Shown: positions 43,730-55,796 of the stretch, piece after piece | Position numbering within the stretch: position 1 is the stretch's first letter | Layout of the letters: each line of letters begins with the position of its first letter | Source: Ctenosaura bakeri | Lineage: Eukaryota > Chordata > Lepidosauria > Squamata > Iguanidae | Direction: 5' to 3' | NCBI GenBank assembly: GCA_948474755.1 | Contig: CAOLHI010001143.1 | Coordinates: forward strand, 62,001-126,000 | DNA length: 64,000 bases | Made by a program: the position numbers and the translations under genes | Notes under the pieces: model-generated | Told to the model about the DNA's origin: nothing | What the model saw: the letters and a program-made list of their open reading frames with translations, nothing else | Database searches by the model: none

Positions 43730-46265
43730 ATACAGTAGCCATAAGTTGAAGTCCTCTTTACAGCAAATAATAACAACATCTCATTGATAGATTGCCAGCC
43801 ATTGTATGGCAGGAGATCTGGGTAACTAACTTCTGTAAGTACTACTTTTTATATTCGTTCTGATGTATTCATTTTATGATCTGGTGTAACTTTCCTCTCC
43901 TTGGTGGATGCCATTAAAATGTCAAGCTGTTCTTTAAAACACAGAAAGACATCCAGTAAAAGTAGATGACTGCTCCAGCTGATTGCTGACCAGACAGGTG
44001 ATATTGCAATCGTAGAAAGGATTTAGTATTCATGAGACATTATTGTATATTATTTATTTAAAACGCGTGCCTTCTGCATGGATACATGCTTTTTCTATTA
44101 AAACTCTGACAGCAAAATACATGACATACCATCTATAAAACTTTGTTGAAAATATGGTCAAAAAAATTAAATTCCTAGTTAAAGGAGGTGTTACAAAGGC
44201 TAGCAGTATGTCCTGATGTGTAGAATCTGAAAAGTGGATGCGTAGGTATTATTATTTCCAACAAAAGCCCCTGTTTAATCTCCAGCTGCATAGTTGTACT
44301 GCATTTTGTAAAAACATAGCTTTTTTATAAAAGCAAAGTATGAATTCTTTTTCCGACATGAAAACTGCCCCTTTATTTTTACCAGACAACAGTATTTTTG
44401 GTTGTTTGAGAAGGGTACAACAGAGTGAGCAGGACTGTTTGAGTAGCTCATTTTGTGAATAGAGATGTCCTATTAATGCCACACAGCTAGCGTTCCTTAA
44501 TCAAGCTGTCACCCACTTAGCTCGTAGGCTATGCCCCTCCCCACCATGTGCAGAATACGATGCAGCTAAATACACAACTGCTGAAGTAATGTGCCTACCA
44601 TGGAGGAATAGCATTGGAACATCTTTGTATTTGCACATTTGGAGTCAAGCACTTTGTCTGAAGTATTTTATGGTCTGTCTTTCATCTGTAAGCTCAGGAA
44701 TAATTTATATGCCTTTCTGTTACAACTAATGGAGTTTCTACTTTCGTTCATTTGATGAAGTCATTGCTTTTGGCTCCAAGGGACTTTGGTTCAGCAGGCA
44801 GAAGAGCCAGATTCCTCACATAACATTCCATGTGCCTTAAAGTATTCATGAGTCTCTAAAAGGACAAAGTATCTTTGGCAACACAAGGTATTGTTTTTAA
44901 CTATCTTCTGTTAGACAACTCATGCCAGTCACAAATCCTAGAAAAACTATCATTTACTGCTGAGAGATATTCAAAGCCCTCACAAATTCAGGAGCATGAA
45001 AATACAGCAAAGATAATGTATATGCATTCTGGAACTGTATTCAAGGCAAATACAAACCCCACATTTTCAACTTATGGCAACAGAATCATTATAAGCTGGT
45101 AGTGTTTACCATTTATACATTAGTACTAATGGTACTATCAGTCAACATGAAGTCAAACTCTGCAAGTTTGTTCTATATTCCTTTTTTCCCAATGTGCAAC
45201 ATAATGTTTGCACAACTAAAATTTATTCACATATATATTGTGTGTGTGCATGCGTGTGCATGCACGTGCACATATTTAAAAAAGCTGAATGTAGAAATGT
45301 GCACTCTGGATTAACTGAACATGGCTTAATTTTGCTTAAACAGTATTAAATTTGAATGTCTAGAATGTTCGATATCTCATCTTAACTATCCAAGTGCCAA
45401 CTGATATGTGCACTTGTAGGTATTTATATTAATGACTTTGCCATTGCATAGACTGAGTAGATCTGTGTCATCTAAAGCATTTGAAAATGCTGCATGGGGG
45501 AAAAAAAACCTGTCCAGACAATATACCACAAGATCTATTCATTCTTCTCCATACAATAGTGGTATGCTGAAAGCACCTCTTAGAGACCATTTCAAGTGGA
45601 TTCCACATAATAAATAGAACATGTATATGTATTAGATCCAATAGTTATTCTCTGTCATGCTAAGTAGGCCCAGCTGCCAGCTAAAACAAATTATAGGGAT
45701 ACTGAAGACAAAATATCTTAGAGATTATCTATCTATAGAACTGATATCACCTAAATAAATGATAGCCTGTGACAGAGAAGTGAAAATATTCAAAATAACA
45801 TCTTGTTATTCTCTGAAATAGATGCACCATTCAGGGAATGTCCACATGTTTATTGTGATTTGCAGAATTTCAGTGTTGCCAGAAAAGGGCACTGTGACCA
45901 TTGCAAACACATAGGTTGTGTGTTCAGTTTGATGCAAAAGTGTCCATTTGTTCCAACCACACTTTCACAATATTACCCTAATGAGCTATTCTATAACACT
46001 CTTGATCAATCACATGTGAATATTTCACACTTGTTCTACACTTCACCTTTCCACAGGCACCACTTGTCTTGTTTCCGTCTCCTGTCCCTGGAAAAAGACC
46101 TATTTTAGTTTGGGTGTAAATAAATAATCCTCTCTCCTCATTACTTCCGAGAGTTCATTAACTGCAGTAGACCACCTATAAAGCCTGTAGGCATTAACAC
46201 ACACACTCCACTACCCATGAAACAAATGTGCCTGTAGCGCTGGAGATAGAAAAGTCAAAGATTTT
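43730..46265. other. gene-free interval
   Basis: No gene recognised. A (TG)n/(GCATG)n tract of low complexity lies at 45236-45271. Confidence 0.5.
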
Positions 46266-46386
46266 GGCCATTTCCGTACTATACTCTTACAGCAAGCTGG
46301 CCCCTCCCTAAACTGCAAACTCCAGGATTCCATAGGATGTTGAAAGTGGAATAATCGTGCTATAAGAGTGTAGTGAGGAAATGGCC
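46266..46386. mobile_element. short palindromic Harbinger-like element, family C, 121 bp
   Basis: The ends GGCCATTTCCGTACTATA and TGTAGTGAGGAAATGGCC, with the body CCTCCCTAAACTGCAAACTC and AGGATTCCATAGGATGTTGA in the opposite orientation to the copy at 43615. No clear target duplication (TTT against CTA). Confidence 0.82.
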
Positions 46387-47288
46387 CTAGACTCTAAAGT
46401 TAGCATGCTTATTTTAAAGTGGAATATACTGGCGGGGGGGGGACTTATTTCCTCATGCAACCTCTGCTTTTTTGTAGTATTTGAAAAGCTGTGAAGGTGA
46501 ATTCATTTCTCTCCAAAATGTTCCTTTTGTTATTTGAACCCAACGAAGGCAGAGTTGTTTTAGAGGGAATCCATATAATGAAGAAGGAAAAGGAGAGATA
46601 TGTGTGTATGCAGAGTAGCAAATTATGCTATATAGATAAAACAGAGAAGCTATATATCACATACTTTGTATGTGGCCAGAATACCTCTTTTGGTAAAGTT
46701 ACCAGTTTGAGGAAATTTTCTTCAACTGTATTACAGTGCCATTAACTGGGTTTGATTCTATCTTGCTGTCTGCATGGTTTTACTTTTTTTTCTGAGAAAG
46801 CCTCCAAAATCATATCAAAACCCAGGGTTAGCTGATATGATTTGTTCACATCTTCATATAGATATCTGTATAGTTTCTATTATATGTAAATCGATGTAGC
46901 TCTTTTGGCTTTCTCTGCCTGTGGATACTAGGATTATTTGTATCATATGATTTCCAGTGAATGTTTTCTGAGTTTAGATATTCTTTAGTAACTGTAATAT
47001 ACTTGGACTGACTCTATCATTTTATATTTGAACTGCCTACATCATTTGTCAATAAACAGATTTTGTTTACTTGAGTATTTACATATTTAACCTTGGTTCT
47101 AGTATATTTTCACCTCTTTGTTATTTTGTGGTTGTTATTTTTTATTCCTTGGCTTAACATTTCAGGCACTTCTTTCATTTTTATATATTTGAGGGACATT
47201 CTTCTGTGTGTTTTAGTTCCTTCTCTCTTTTATTGTTCAAAGTGCAGTCTATGGTTTTTAGTATAATGTGTTTTCAAATCTATTACAT
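46387..47288. other. gene-free interval
   Basis: Nothing recognised; A/T-rich. Confidence 0.5.
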
Positions 47289-47378
47289 AAAATCATAGAG
47301 TTGGAAGAGACCACAAGGGTCACCAAATCCAATCCCCTGCCATGCAGGAATACACAATCAAAGAACTCCCCACACTCC
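47289..47378 (-). mobile_element. CR1 LINE 3' end fragment, about 90 bp
   Basis: The plus strand reads AATCATAGAGTTGGAAGAGA, CCACAAGGGTCACCAAATCC and CTGCCATGCAGGAATACACA, the complement of the extreme 3' end of reptilian CR1 elements. It is a typical 5'-truncated copy. Confidence 0.85.
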
Positions 47379-47579
47379 TTTGTTTATACAACCATGAATT
47401 AAATATGAGAAAATATAATTGAACAATGCACAAATTGGACAATTTGAATAATGGCTAAAGAATCACAACCACAGCTGTAATGGAACTTACACAGAAGTTA
47501 AGACACCACAAGGATTCCCAGTCTGGGATAGAGGATTGGGATTTTCTCCTCCTTACTCCCCATGGAGTCCAGACACCAG

Positions 47580-48011
47580 GGCCCTTTTCGCACGTTACCT
47601 GCTCGCGGAGGTGGGGGGTGCCATTCACTCAAGCAGCCTCTTGCGTGAGGCACTCACATCGCCCCTCCATTCTACCGCAGCTGGGTTTCCAGTTGCGCGA
47701 CCATCGTGCTAGAGCCCTGCCCCTTCCTTCCACAGCATGGTCTGGGAGCTGTAGGCTGCGCTGGGAGAGGGAAGCGCAACCACCCCGGCTCGCCGACGCA
47801 CCACACACAGATAAATGTGTGAGGGTGCAGCGAGCATTGCTCGACCGTGCAGTATTTTCAGCTTAGAGCCGAAAATAAGAAAATGTGCATGCACCCCACT
47901 TTAGCCTCCTGAGCATCGCGTGAGTGGAAGTGTGTTGTATAGACCGATGCTCCCATTCACACGACGCTCAACGAGCACTCGCACAAAAAAAAAATGCGTG
48001 CAAAAAGGGCT
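47580..48011 (-). mobile_element. Harbinger-like non-autonomous DNA transposon, family A, 432 bp
   Basis: The ends GGCCCTTTTCGCACG and CGTGCAAAAAGGGCT, with a perfect 3-bp duplication CAG (47577-47579 and 48012-48014). The interior is in inverse orientation relative to 36826: the hairpin TATTTTCAGCTTAGAGCCG lies near 47852-47874 and GAGCATCGCGTGAGTGGAAG at about 47911. No protein encoded. Confidence 0.92.
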
Positions 48012-48352
48012 CAGGTCCAGGAAGGAACTGTTCTTGGTCTTTAATCCATTCCAATGAAGGTTGGTTTAGACTTTTTTAAATAAATAAATAAATGAGCCCA
48101 GACAATTAAAACATTAAAACATCCAAAGAGAAATGCAGAAAATAAAACAGAAAAGTTTTATTGTATAATTAGTTTAAAAAACCCTCGTCTTCTGCCAGTC
48201 TCATACACAGTACACATTAATGCCTCAGTCTGAAACAAAATAATACTTTTCCCTGTACTACTACATTCTCACCTCCCAAAATTCCATTCAGATCTCCTTG
48301 ACTCCGCTCTTCCTAAATGGCCATAGCACCTTTTCTAAGTTGTCCTGTCTTT

Positions 48353-48769
48353 GGCCATTTCCACACAAAGTCGCTGCCCTGTAATGGGGACATGTTGCCA
48401 CCAGTCTGCAAGTTATGCTTTTGCACAACATTGTCATGGTCCTGCTGCCAACAGGTCCCCACCTATCACAAACATGGGATATTCCCTTACCGGAAAAAAT
48501 CCAGTAATGGCCCCAGTCACTCAATGCTCCCATCACCAACAGTGATGCAGAAATGGCGGAAACATGATCTATGCCCTTCCTTCCCCAGTGCAGCATGGAA
48601 AGTGACCAGCTACACTGCAGAAGGAAGGAACTTATCTTTCATGCTACCCTTCCACAGGCAGCTGGCCGGGTGTGGAGGGAAGCATTCAGGTCATGCTCCC
48701 ATCCTGGCAGCGGCACTGTTGGGATCACAATGAAATGGTGACAGAAAACAGTAATGTGCGGAAAGGGCC
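48353..48769. mobile_element. Harbinger-like non-autonomous DNA transposon, family D, 417 bp
   Basis: The ends GGCCATTTCCACACAAAG and GTGCGGAAAGGGCC, with a perfect 3-bp duplication TTT (48350-48352 and 48770-48772). Apart from the ends and the phrase CCAGTGCAGCATGGAAAGTG, the interior differs from families A and B, so I treat it as a separate family that shares the ends. The 138-codon frame over it (48317-48733) has no recognised homologue. Confidence 0.85.
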
Positions 48770-49002
48770 TTTATCTCTGGCTGGCCCTATCTAACTGTTC
48801 TGCAGACATGTCTCTGGGCTGTATCCTTTCTCCCATAGCAACCCACCAAGCATTTTACAAGCTGTGATTTGCTGGCTCTTCTCAGGCTTGCCCAGCTTCT
48901 TGATTCCTAGACTAAGACTAAAAGGTACACATGCTTGAAGCCTTTTTTTTTAACCCTCTGTAATATTTATGTAATGAGAAATGAAATAGGACTTCTCAAA
49001 AC

Positions 49003-49125
49003 AAGAGTGAGAAATGTCGTTGCCCACCAGATATTGATAAATTGCTATTCCCCTCATTTCTTATTCAACTGACTGTGGTTGAAGGTGACTGAATTACAAC
49101 ACCATCCAGAGGACTACAGTTTCTT
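49003..49125. repeat. palindromic DNA-element fragment
   Basis: GTTGCCCACCAGATATTGAT, ATTGCTATTCCCCTCATTTC and then AATTACAACACCATCCAGAG form approximately complementary arms of the same class as at 33310. Confidence 0.55.
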
Positions 49126-50508
49126 TATCAGTGTCTTTAAAAATGAGGAAAAGGAATAGAAACACTGAAAAGGAAAGTTAGTGTTTATTGTGAAAATTAT
49201 TTCATACTGTCACTAATAACCTCATACAGCACTCTGCATTAATCTTTGATAATAGAGAAATTTAAATAGATGGACAGACAGAAAAACTAGATTGACTAAT
49301 TAATCAAGAATATATTCCTATATGTCTACTCAAAAGTAAGACTGAGTTGTAGTTACTCCCAGGTAAGTTGATAGGACAGTAGCCTAACTGGTTAAGAATC
49401 AGGCGATTATTACATAGCATCTTTAATAACATCTTTAACTTGCTTGAAGCTAGTGGTTTTTTTTTTTTAAAAAAAAAGTACAGCATTTAAAATTAGAGAA
49501 ACATGAGTTTAAAACAGCCTCAATGTAATACCAGATAGATTATTGGATTATTCTATACTCCAGTTTAGCAACAACCTGACAATGGCATAGATATAGTGAA
49601 CAGACAAAGAGCAGAAAAGCCAGGTGTAAAATGAGATAATATAATGGGTGGTCTGAGAGCATCAGAAGGGCTTGTTAAAAACATTCTTTAGCTTATCTCT
49701 GACTTGTTCTTTCTTTACCGCTCCTCCCTGGTCCTTTAGAAAAGTCACCCAAGGTAGCATCCTTGTTCCCCCTTCTTCTCTTTCATGAAATCTCTGGGTT
49801 ATCTTACTGCCTGCATTGCACAATCAAAGCCACTCTAATGACTCACAAATCTTTTTCGCTTCCTGCCCGGGATCACTCAATTGAATTCAGGCACTTCCAC
49901 GTTTGGCTAGTGATTTGCAGGTTAAGCTGCGATAAGTGTGCAGCAGGTTCAGTTCAGCTGAAGAGCAAGCATGGAGGGAGAGGCATAAAGTTTCCCTTTA
50001 AAATTTGTGCCCCACAGCTAGACTGAATTGAAACCAATGTGAAAAAAAAAACCTACAGTTAGGCCCTAAAGCACAAAAATACCAATTAATTATGATGATT
50101 AGCTATGTCTTCATTAGCAGCCTATAAATAAATCATGTACTGCATCATGTAGCTAGTGTTACTGCTACACGAGACGTACAAAAGAAAATAGATAGGGGGA
50201 GCTGAATTAATTATCTGGTCTCATAATGTGGCACGTGTACTGTATTTGTTGTGTGTGTACGCATTGTCTTTTATGTATACATATGTTCATCAGTGTATGT
50301 TTGCTATTATATATGAAATATGTCTCTCTGCCAAGCAAAACAGGGAATGCAAAGCCATAATGAAAACAATAATAAATAGTATATCAAAAGCTGTCTAGAT
50401 AAAAGATATAAACAATGACATGGAATAAATATTTTGTTCTGTTAATACATTAATTTTCATAAAATAGTTCTGTGTTTGGTCACTACATATAAAAGGTAGC
50501 CAAGAAGC
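49126..50508. other. gene-free interval
   Basis: No gene recognised. A T10/A9 double homopolymer is at 49457-49479. The segment at 49850-50030, followed by the TTAATTATGATGATTAGC segment at 50085-50160, has even composition and is a weak candidate for conserved non-coding sequence. Confidence 0.4.
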
Positions 50509-50516
50509 AGATAGAT

Positions 50517-50575
<59 letters not shown>

Positions 50576-50584
50576 GATAGATAA
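50509..50584. repeat. (GATA)n microsatellite
   Basis: A GATA tract of about 18 units, perfect in the centre, with one GATGATA variant at each side. Likely length-polymorphic. Confidence 0.97.
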
Positions 50585-51108
50585 GGCAGAGTTTTTTTAA
50601 AAAAAATTTACTGGATATTGGGCAAAATATATAAGGCAATGATTCTTTGAATTCAGAGCTCTGCCTACTGGTTTCAGTGTCACTGTCCTGAAATTACTGT
50701 AGCTCTTTTCTGGCTTTTTTTGAAAAAGGATTGATCTGAAGGTTTTAAGGGGGATGCATAATTGCTGTGCCCTCCTCCATTGTCACTCTCCACATACAAA
50801 GAGTGGAAATTTAAAAAAAAGAAAGAAAAAAAAAGCATTATCTGCACATTCAGCCTCTTTATGCATTTAAGAGTTTTTCAGAACTCTGGAATTTTTGGGG
50901 TCCCTAATTATGTGAAGACCCTTCATGAATAGCAAAAGCCCCCTTCACCACACTGTTGCTTTTCACCTGTGGGGAGTGACAACTGTGAAGGGGAGGGTCT
51001 AGGATGTTCCCTTCACCTGCTCACATTAACAGATCCTCATTTTAATGGTTAATGAATAGGGCTTTTCTCAGTGCCTGTGTACGTCATTTTTCCCAGACCA
51101 AACTAATT

Positions 51109-51728
51109 TAGGTTGAGCATCTTTCATCCAGAAATTTGAAGTCTGAAAAACTCAAAACCTTTTGCTACCTGCTGCTTACTTTTTCCTTCAAGGCAGTGGC
51201 TATGGCAGTCCTCATCTCTCAGATCCTCAGTCTCTCTCCAGATTTGCATCTCATATAGAACATATGCAAAAATGCAAAACTGGAGAGAGGTGAGGTTGGA
51301 GACAGACACAAGGATCTGTGAAATGGCAGGAATCCAAATGGTCAGCACAGATGCACACCTCCTGCCATTTTACAAATCCTTGTGTCTCTCTCCAGTTTCA
51401 GACTTTGTTCATTCTCTACATGTGTTGCGTATGAGATATGAGGCTGAGGAGAGACCAAGGATATAAGGGACCTGATACCTGTATTTGGGGGGGGAAACCA
51501 CAGTATTGTATAGGAGATCTCCAGGGAGCCTACCAGCCACCCGCTGCCACCTTTAAGGCAGCAGCTGCAGTGCTCCTGGTCATTCATTCATGGGCTACCT
51601 GAAGATCTCCTGTACAGTATGATATTTTATGTATATGTAAATATAGGTACTCCAAAATAAAAACAAACAAACAAACTATGAAACACTTCTGGTCCCAAGC
51701 ATTTTGGATAAGGGATACTCAGCCTGTA
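51109..51728. mobile_element. Tigger-like DNA element with internal inverted repeat, about 620 bp
   Basis: The left end GGTTGAGCATCTTTCATCCA and the right end TTGGATAAGGGATACTCAGC are complementary in the way of the Tigger/MER2-type terminus (TATCCCTTATCC), next to TA on both sides. Within it, 51277-51330 (ACTGGAGAGAGG, ACACAAGGATCTGTGAAATG) is the inverted complement of 51361-51400 (CATTTTACAAATCCTTGTGT, CTCTCTCCAG), and a wider outer pair extends to about 51180 and 51475. It is a fold-back copy with no transposase. Confidence 0.65.
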
Positions 51729-51738
51729 TGATTTAAAT

Positions 51739-51965
51739 GATATCGTATCTTGTAGCACCTATGAGAATGAGAAAAAGAAGTTTGTAGGATAAGTTTTTGT
51801 TGACTTATCTGCTTCATCAAGTGCAATAACTAATAGATCATCTGATGAAGTACAGCCAGAACACAAAAGGTTATACTACAAACTTCTTTCTCTCAATTAG
51901 TCTTAAAGATGCTACAAGACCCCTTTGCATATTGATACAAACAAACATGGCTACCTATTTGAATA
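51739..51965. repeat. palindromic DNA repeat
   Basis: The left arm TATCTTGTAGCACCTATGAG, then AAGAAGTTTGTAGGATAAG, and the right arm TACTACAAACTTCTTTCTCT, then AAGATGCTACAAGACCCC, are inverted complements. The ATCATCTGATGAAGTACAGC segment lies between them. One arm recurs at 19935-20040. No coding capacity. Confidence 0.65.
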
Positions 51966-52304
51966 GTGTACCCTGAGTGGCCTTTTCGACCCACAGGAAT
52001 TGTGAAAGGTAGCACAAAACTTCATTCATCATATTTGGCAATGAGAGAGTTAAATCAGATTCCTGCCTTTTTCCACATATCTTGATAAAGGGTCAGACTT
52101 AATCTTGACCACATTATTTAAAAATTGTCTCATAGACACATATTAGGGATACAAGAAATATTGAGGTTTTTTCCCTAGTCAAAAAAAATGGATTTTGTAA
52201 CAGTTGAGAAACCTTGCTTAGGAGAAAAGCAGCAAGATTTCTATTCAGTTCTCTAGTAGTAGTCAAATGCCTTGCAGTGTTCTGGAGGAAGTATTATATG
52301 GGAA

Positions 52305-52510
52305 AATGTATGTCAAGGTTGCACAAAAACATGTTTCTGCACAGAAAATTTTTACACTGTTTCTTGCACGGAGAGCACATACAACATATTTCTTGTGTGT
52401 GTGTGTGTGTGTTTCTGCACAGAATAATGTCCCTGGAACATTTCAGATTGTTGAAATACAGGGAGAATACTACGGAGAAATATATTTGTTTCCTTCTGCC
52501 ATAAGAAGAA
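52305..52510. repeat. A/T-rich dispersed repeat with (GT)n
   Basis: GTTGCACAAAAACATGTTTC, TGCACAGAAAATTTTTACAC and a second TTTCTGCACAGAATAATG repeat the theme TTCTGCACAGAAAA, with a (GT)9 tract at 52394-52412. Similar phrases occur at 20725-20840 and 54055-54135. The family is not identified. Confidence 0.45.
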
Positions 52511-52519
52511 AATTATAAC

Positions 52520-54610
52520 AATTATTTGTCCATGTATACAGACATGAAATAGTTGAGGATCTACATCCCTTGGGTATACAACAGTGTTTGTCAGAGGAAA
52601 CGAATACAACCCTATTCTGAACAATTAAACAAGAGGAATTACACTTAGTAATACAAAGTCTCTTCCCCAGGAGAGTGATATCATCTCCCCAGACAGCTAT
52701 CCAAGATGTATATGTCTCAAAACTATCTCCATTCTAACCTTTCCTTACCCTCGTAATCTAATCGTTAGTCATGAGTCTTTTTGCTGATGCTCATAGATAT
52801 GGAAACATATCCTCTTTTAAAACAGGCCAGATTAAGTATGGACATGACTGTCTGGTGCCATTATTCTTCTTCCTATAATATTAAATCATTTCAAACTGAT
52901 ATTTGATCTCTGATCATGCAAACATATTGGAAGATAAAGGAGATATTGTACAACATCTTGTTAGGATAACTGTCTATGTGGCAAACCATGAGCACATAGA
53001 GATTGATAATTCTGCAAGTTCATCTGCCTGGCTTTTACACATAGATGGTACATTGTGTATTGCATTATATTCTTTCCCTTCTGGATGATTTTCATTATGT
53101 CACATTCTAAGCAAGAAGACATCATATTTCTTGAAGCACATTTAAATAATGGAAGTGTTTTAACATATTTCATTTGGACATATTGCTTGAGGTTTGGATA
53201 GCAATAGTGTCCACAATTCATGAATCTGACGAGGCTTTTTCCATACACGATTCATCATTTTCTTTTATAGAAAATGCCCTTTGTTCTGCACTTACAATGT
53301 CAAGTCAGCAACTGTGTCCCTACGTAATATGTGTGGAAATGTGGAATGACACAACGCCAGTCTAAGTAAATACAACACAAATAATCAGGCTACTTACTAA
53401 ACTCTGGTATTAATAAATCAGGAAAAGACAACTTTTGGAGCTTGAGAGGTTGTTTTGATCCAGTACATATCCATGAAGGAGGTATATTCCTCTCTACTGC
53501 TCCCCACACCCAAAAACAAAGTGCCCCCACTCAATATCCAAAATGTTTCCAGTGTCCTCTAGACTAAGGAAGGAATTCTCCATGCTTAGGCCAAGGAGAG
53601 GTCTTTTTTCCTCTCCTGGGCCTCAAATGGCCTGTTGGGGATGGGAAACATGGCATAACTGACATCAACACCACCTGGAACCTTTGGGGGGGGGGAACAG
53701 TTTTTTTTTTAAATGAGCCAAGCCTTTGGGTGTGCATGGGGCCTGCAAGCTACACTACTGGCATATTAAAGAAAAATGTCCAGCACCAGCTCATCATCAA
53801 TGTTCACAAAGAGCAATTAATAAGGAGAACATATACACATAAACACATGTACATACTTTCCCTACTTACTTTCACTCAGATTTGTGGGATTGATACTTCT
53901 GCAAATTTAATCAAAACTATAGGACTTGATGATCTGCTGGCCTACAGAGATGGGGGCGGGGTGGATTCAAAATGGGCAAATATAGGTCAAGTGTTGAGAA
54001 ACCTTGATGGGAAGAATTCTGGAATGATGAGAATCTTCACAGCTTGGGACATATTCTGCACAGAATTCACACAGTTTTTTAATGCAGAAAACAGCATCTG
54101 CTATGCAGAAAATATTTCTACCCAGAAATAGTTTCCTGCAAAGATGAAGCTGTTTCATGATCAGAAAATATACTTAAATACTTTGCATGTGAATGATTTG
54201 CATATAAAAAAGAACTTGTCTAGTAAACAGCATTGCACAGGGTAAGTCTCAAATTTTGAAGATTTTATCACAGTGAGAAAAAAAATTGCTACAATTCTTC
54301 ATTGTTGAAGGATGGTGGGACCACTGTCCTAGTCTGCTTGCATAATACTGCCTAAGGGTTGGAGGAACTACAAGATTGATGCTGGACAGTTCACAACCTT
54401 TTATCTGACTAGAATCTGATCTCCATCCCAAGGTATCAGCAGCACCCATTGCCTGAAATTGTGCATGCCCTTGACTCCAGTGCTCATGCTGATATTCAGC
54501 ATGCACTGAATATCAAGAAGCAAAAATAATATTGGGAATATAACGTAAAAGCTCCAATGAAGGGTAAGCATGAGCCTCATTTACACTTAGATTTTAAGAA
54601 GCTGTAGCTG
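52520..54610. other. gene-free interval
   Basis: No gene recognised. The frame at 53730-54131 (133 codons) includes the A/T-rich repeat phrase TTCTGCACAGAATTCACACA and has no recognised family. A G9-T9 run lies at 53687-53710. Confidence 0.45.
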
Positions 54611-54612
54611 CA

Positions 54613-54846
54613 GAACCAGCATAGTGTATTGGTTTGAGCGTTCGACTATAACTCTGGAAACCAGGGTTCAAATCCCTGCATAGGTAGAAAAACTCACTGG
54701 GTGACTTTGGGCAAGCCGCAGTCTCTTAGCCTCAGAGGAAGGAAAATGCAACCCACACCCGGAACAAATCCTGCCAACAAAACCCCATGATAGATTCACT
54801 TTAGGGTTACCATATATGACTTGAAAGTACAGATCAACAACAGCAA
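54613..54846 (+). mobile_element. Sauria-type tRNA-derived SINE
   Basis: AGCATAGTGTATTGGTTTGA (A box region) and CAGGGTTCAAATCCCTGC (B box region, about 54662-54679) form a tRNA-like head, then GGGTGACTTTGGGCAAG, then the Bov-B-like tail ending TCAACAACAGCA. It would be transcribed by RNA polymerase III and mobilised by a Bov-B LINE enzyme, by analogy with the family. Diverged copy; no target duplication identified. Confidence 0.88.
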
Positions 54847-55154
54847 GCTGCAAATATCTGTTGTAACAGTCATAATATTTTTTTTTCTTTTCAAAGATAC
54901 TATGAAACAGGTGACTCTAAGGAAAGAAGGGAACTCACACAAGCTGCCAGATGAAAAACAGGACAGGGCTCCTGTATGTTTAACAAGTGTGTCGAAGCAG
55001 GAAAATCAGCAGCTGTGGCTTGTAACGCAAGCACCAGCTGTATTTCCCTTTCCTCACAACTATTCTAGGTTAGGAACAGGTGGGCTTCCACATGTATATA
55101 TTATATCCATTCTTATAAAAAGTTATTTTCAAAGCTCTGGGCTGAAGTTATGTT

Positions 55155-55290
55155 TAAATCAGGCATCTGAAACATTGCCACCTGGATGTTCTCAGACCCT
55201 ATCTCCTGCCATCCCTCAACATTGGGTGTTATCAATAGGGCTGACAGCAGATGTGCCTAGATACCTTTGGAAGGCCAAATATTCCCCATG
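55155..55290. repeat. degenerate palindromic DNA-element fragment
   Basis: GCCACCTGGATGTTCTCAGA, CTGCCATCCCTCAACATTGG and then GACAGCAGATGTGCCTAGAT, CTTTGGAAGGCC have the order of the common reptilian palindrome. It is part of the reason for the 159-codon frame at 54821-55300, which I do not regard as a gene. Confidence 0.45.
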
Positions 55291-55358
55291 TTTTATCTAA
55301 TAAAAAAATAAAAAACAAACAAAAAGAGTTGGAATGTAAATTTGAAATTCCTGTGTAT

Positions 55359-55538
55359 GGTCATTTCTGCACTAGACTGTTATAGTGCTATTATTCCACT
55401 TGCAACATCCCATGGAATCCTGGTGTTTGTAGTTTCGGGAGGGGCCAAGTGGCCCCTCCTGAAACTGCAAACCCCAGGATTCCATAGGATGTTACAAGTG
55501 GAATAATAGCGCTATAACAGTCTAGTGAGGAAATGGCC
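55359..55538. mobile_element. near-perfect palindromic Harbinger-like element, family C, 180 bp
   Basis: Two arms of about 88 bases (GGTCATTTCTGCACTAGACT to GGGAGGGGCCA, and the complement back to AGTGAGGAAATGGCC) meet at a centre near 55448-55450 with almost no spacer. The 3-bp duplication TAT (55356-55358 and 55539-55541) is perfect. As single-stranded DNA or RNA it would fold into one long hairpin. It is the longest and cleanest member of the family to which 43615, 46266 and 59330 also belong. Confidence 0.95.
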
Positions 55539-55603
55539 TATGTGTGGTTGTATGTGTGTGTATACATGTACGTACATGTGTGTTGGTGTGTGCGCATGTA
55601 ATG

Positions 55604-55796
55604 ACAGCCAGTGTGGTATAGTGGTTTGAGCATTGGGCTACAATCCTAGAGACCAAGGTTTGATTCCCCACTCAGCCATGGAAACCCACTGGGTGACCCT
55701 GGGCACGTCACATACTCTCAGCCCCCAAAAGTCCCACAGTAGGTTTTCCTTAGGATCACCATAAGTCAGAAACAACTTGAAGGCACACAACAACAT
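55604..55796 (+). mobile_element. Sauria-type tRNA-derived SINE
   Basis: The head has AGCCAGTGTGGTATAGTGGT, TTGAGCATTGGGCTACAAT and the B box GGTTTGATTCC (55658-55668). The body is CCCACTGGGTGACCCTGGGC. The tail is AGGATCACCATAAGTCAGAA, ACAACTTGAAGGCACACAAC, ending ACAACA. This is the standard order for the Sauria SINE, whose tail matches the Bov-B LINE 3' end. Well preserved. Confidence 0.93.

Noticed and set aside
50509..50584. CRISPR-like or other structured array
   Set aside because: It is a plain GATA microsatellite without spacers, in a vertebrate-type sequence.
54821..55300. 159-codon frame
   Set aside because: It starts in the tail of a SINE and ends in a degenerate palindromic repeat. 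No family is recognised.
55604..55680. tRNA gene
   Set aside because: The A and B boxes belong to a tRNA-derived SINE head. The sequence does not fold into a full cloverleaf and leads into a SINE body.
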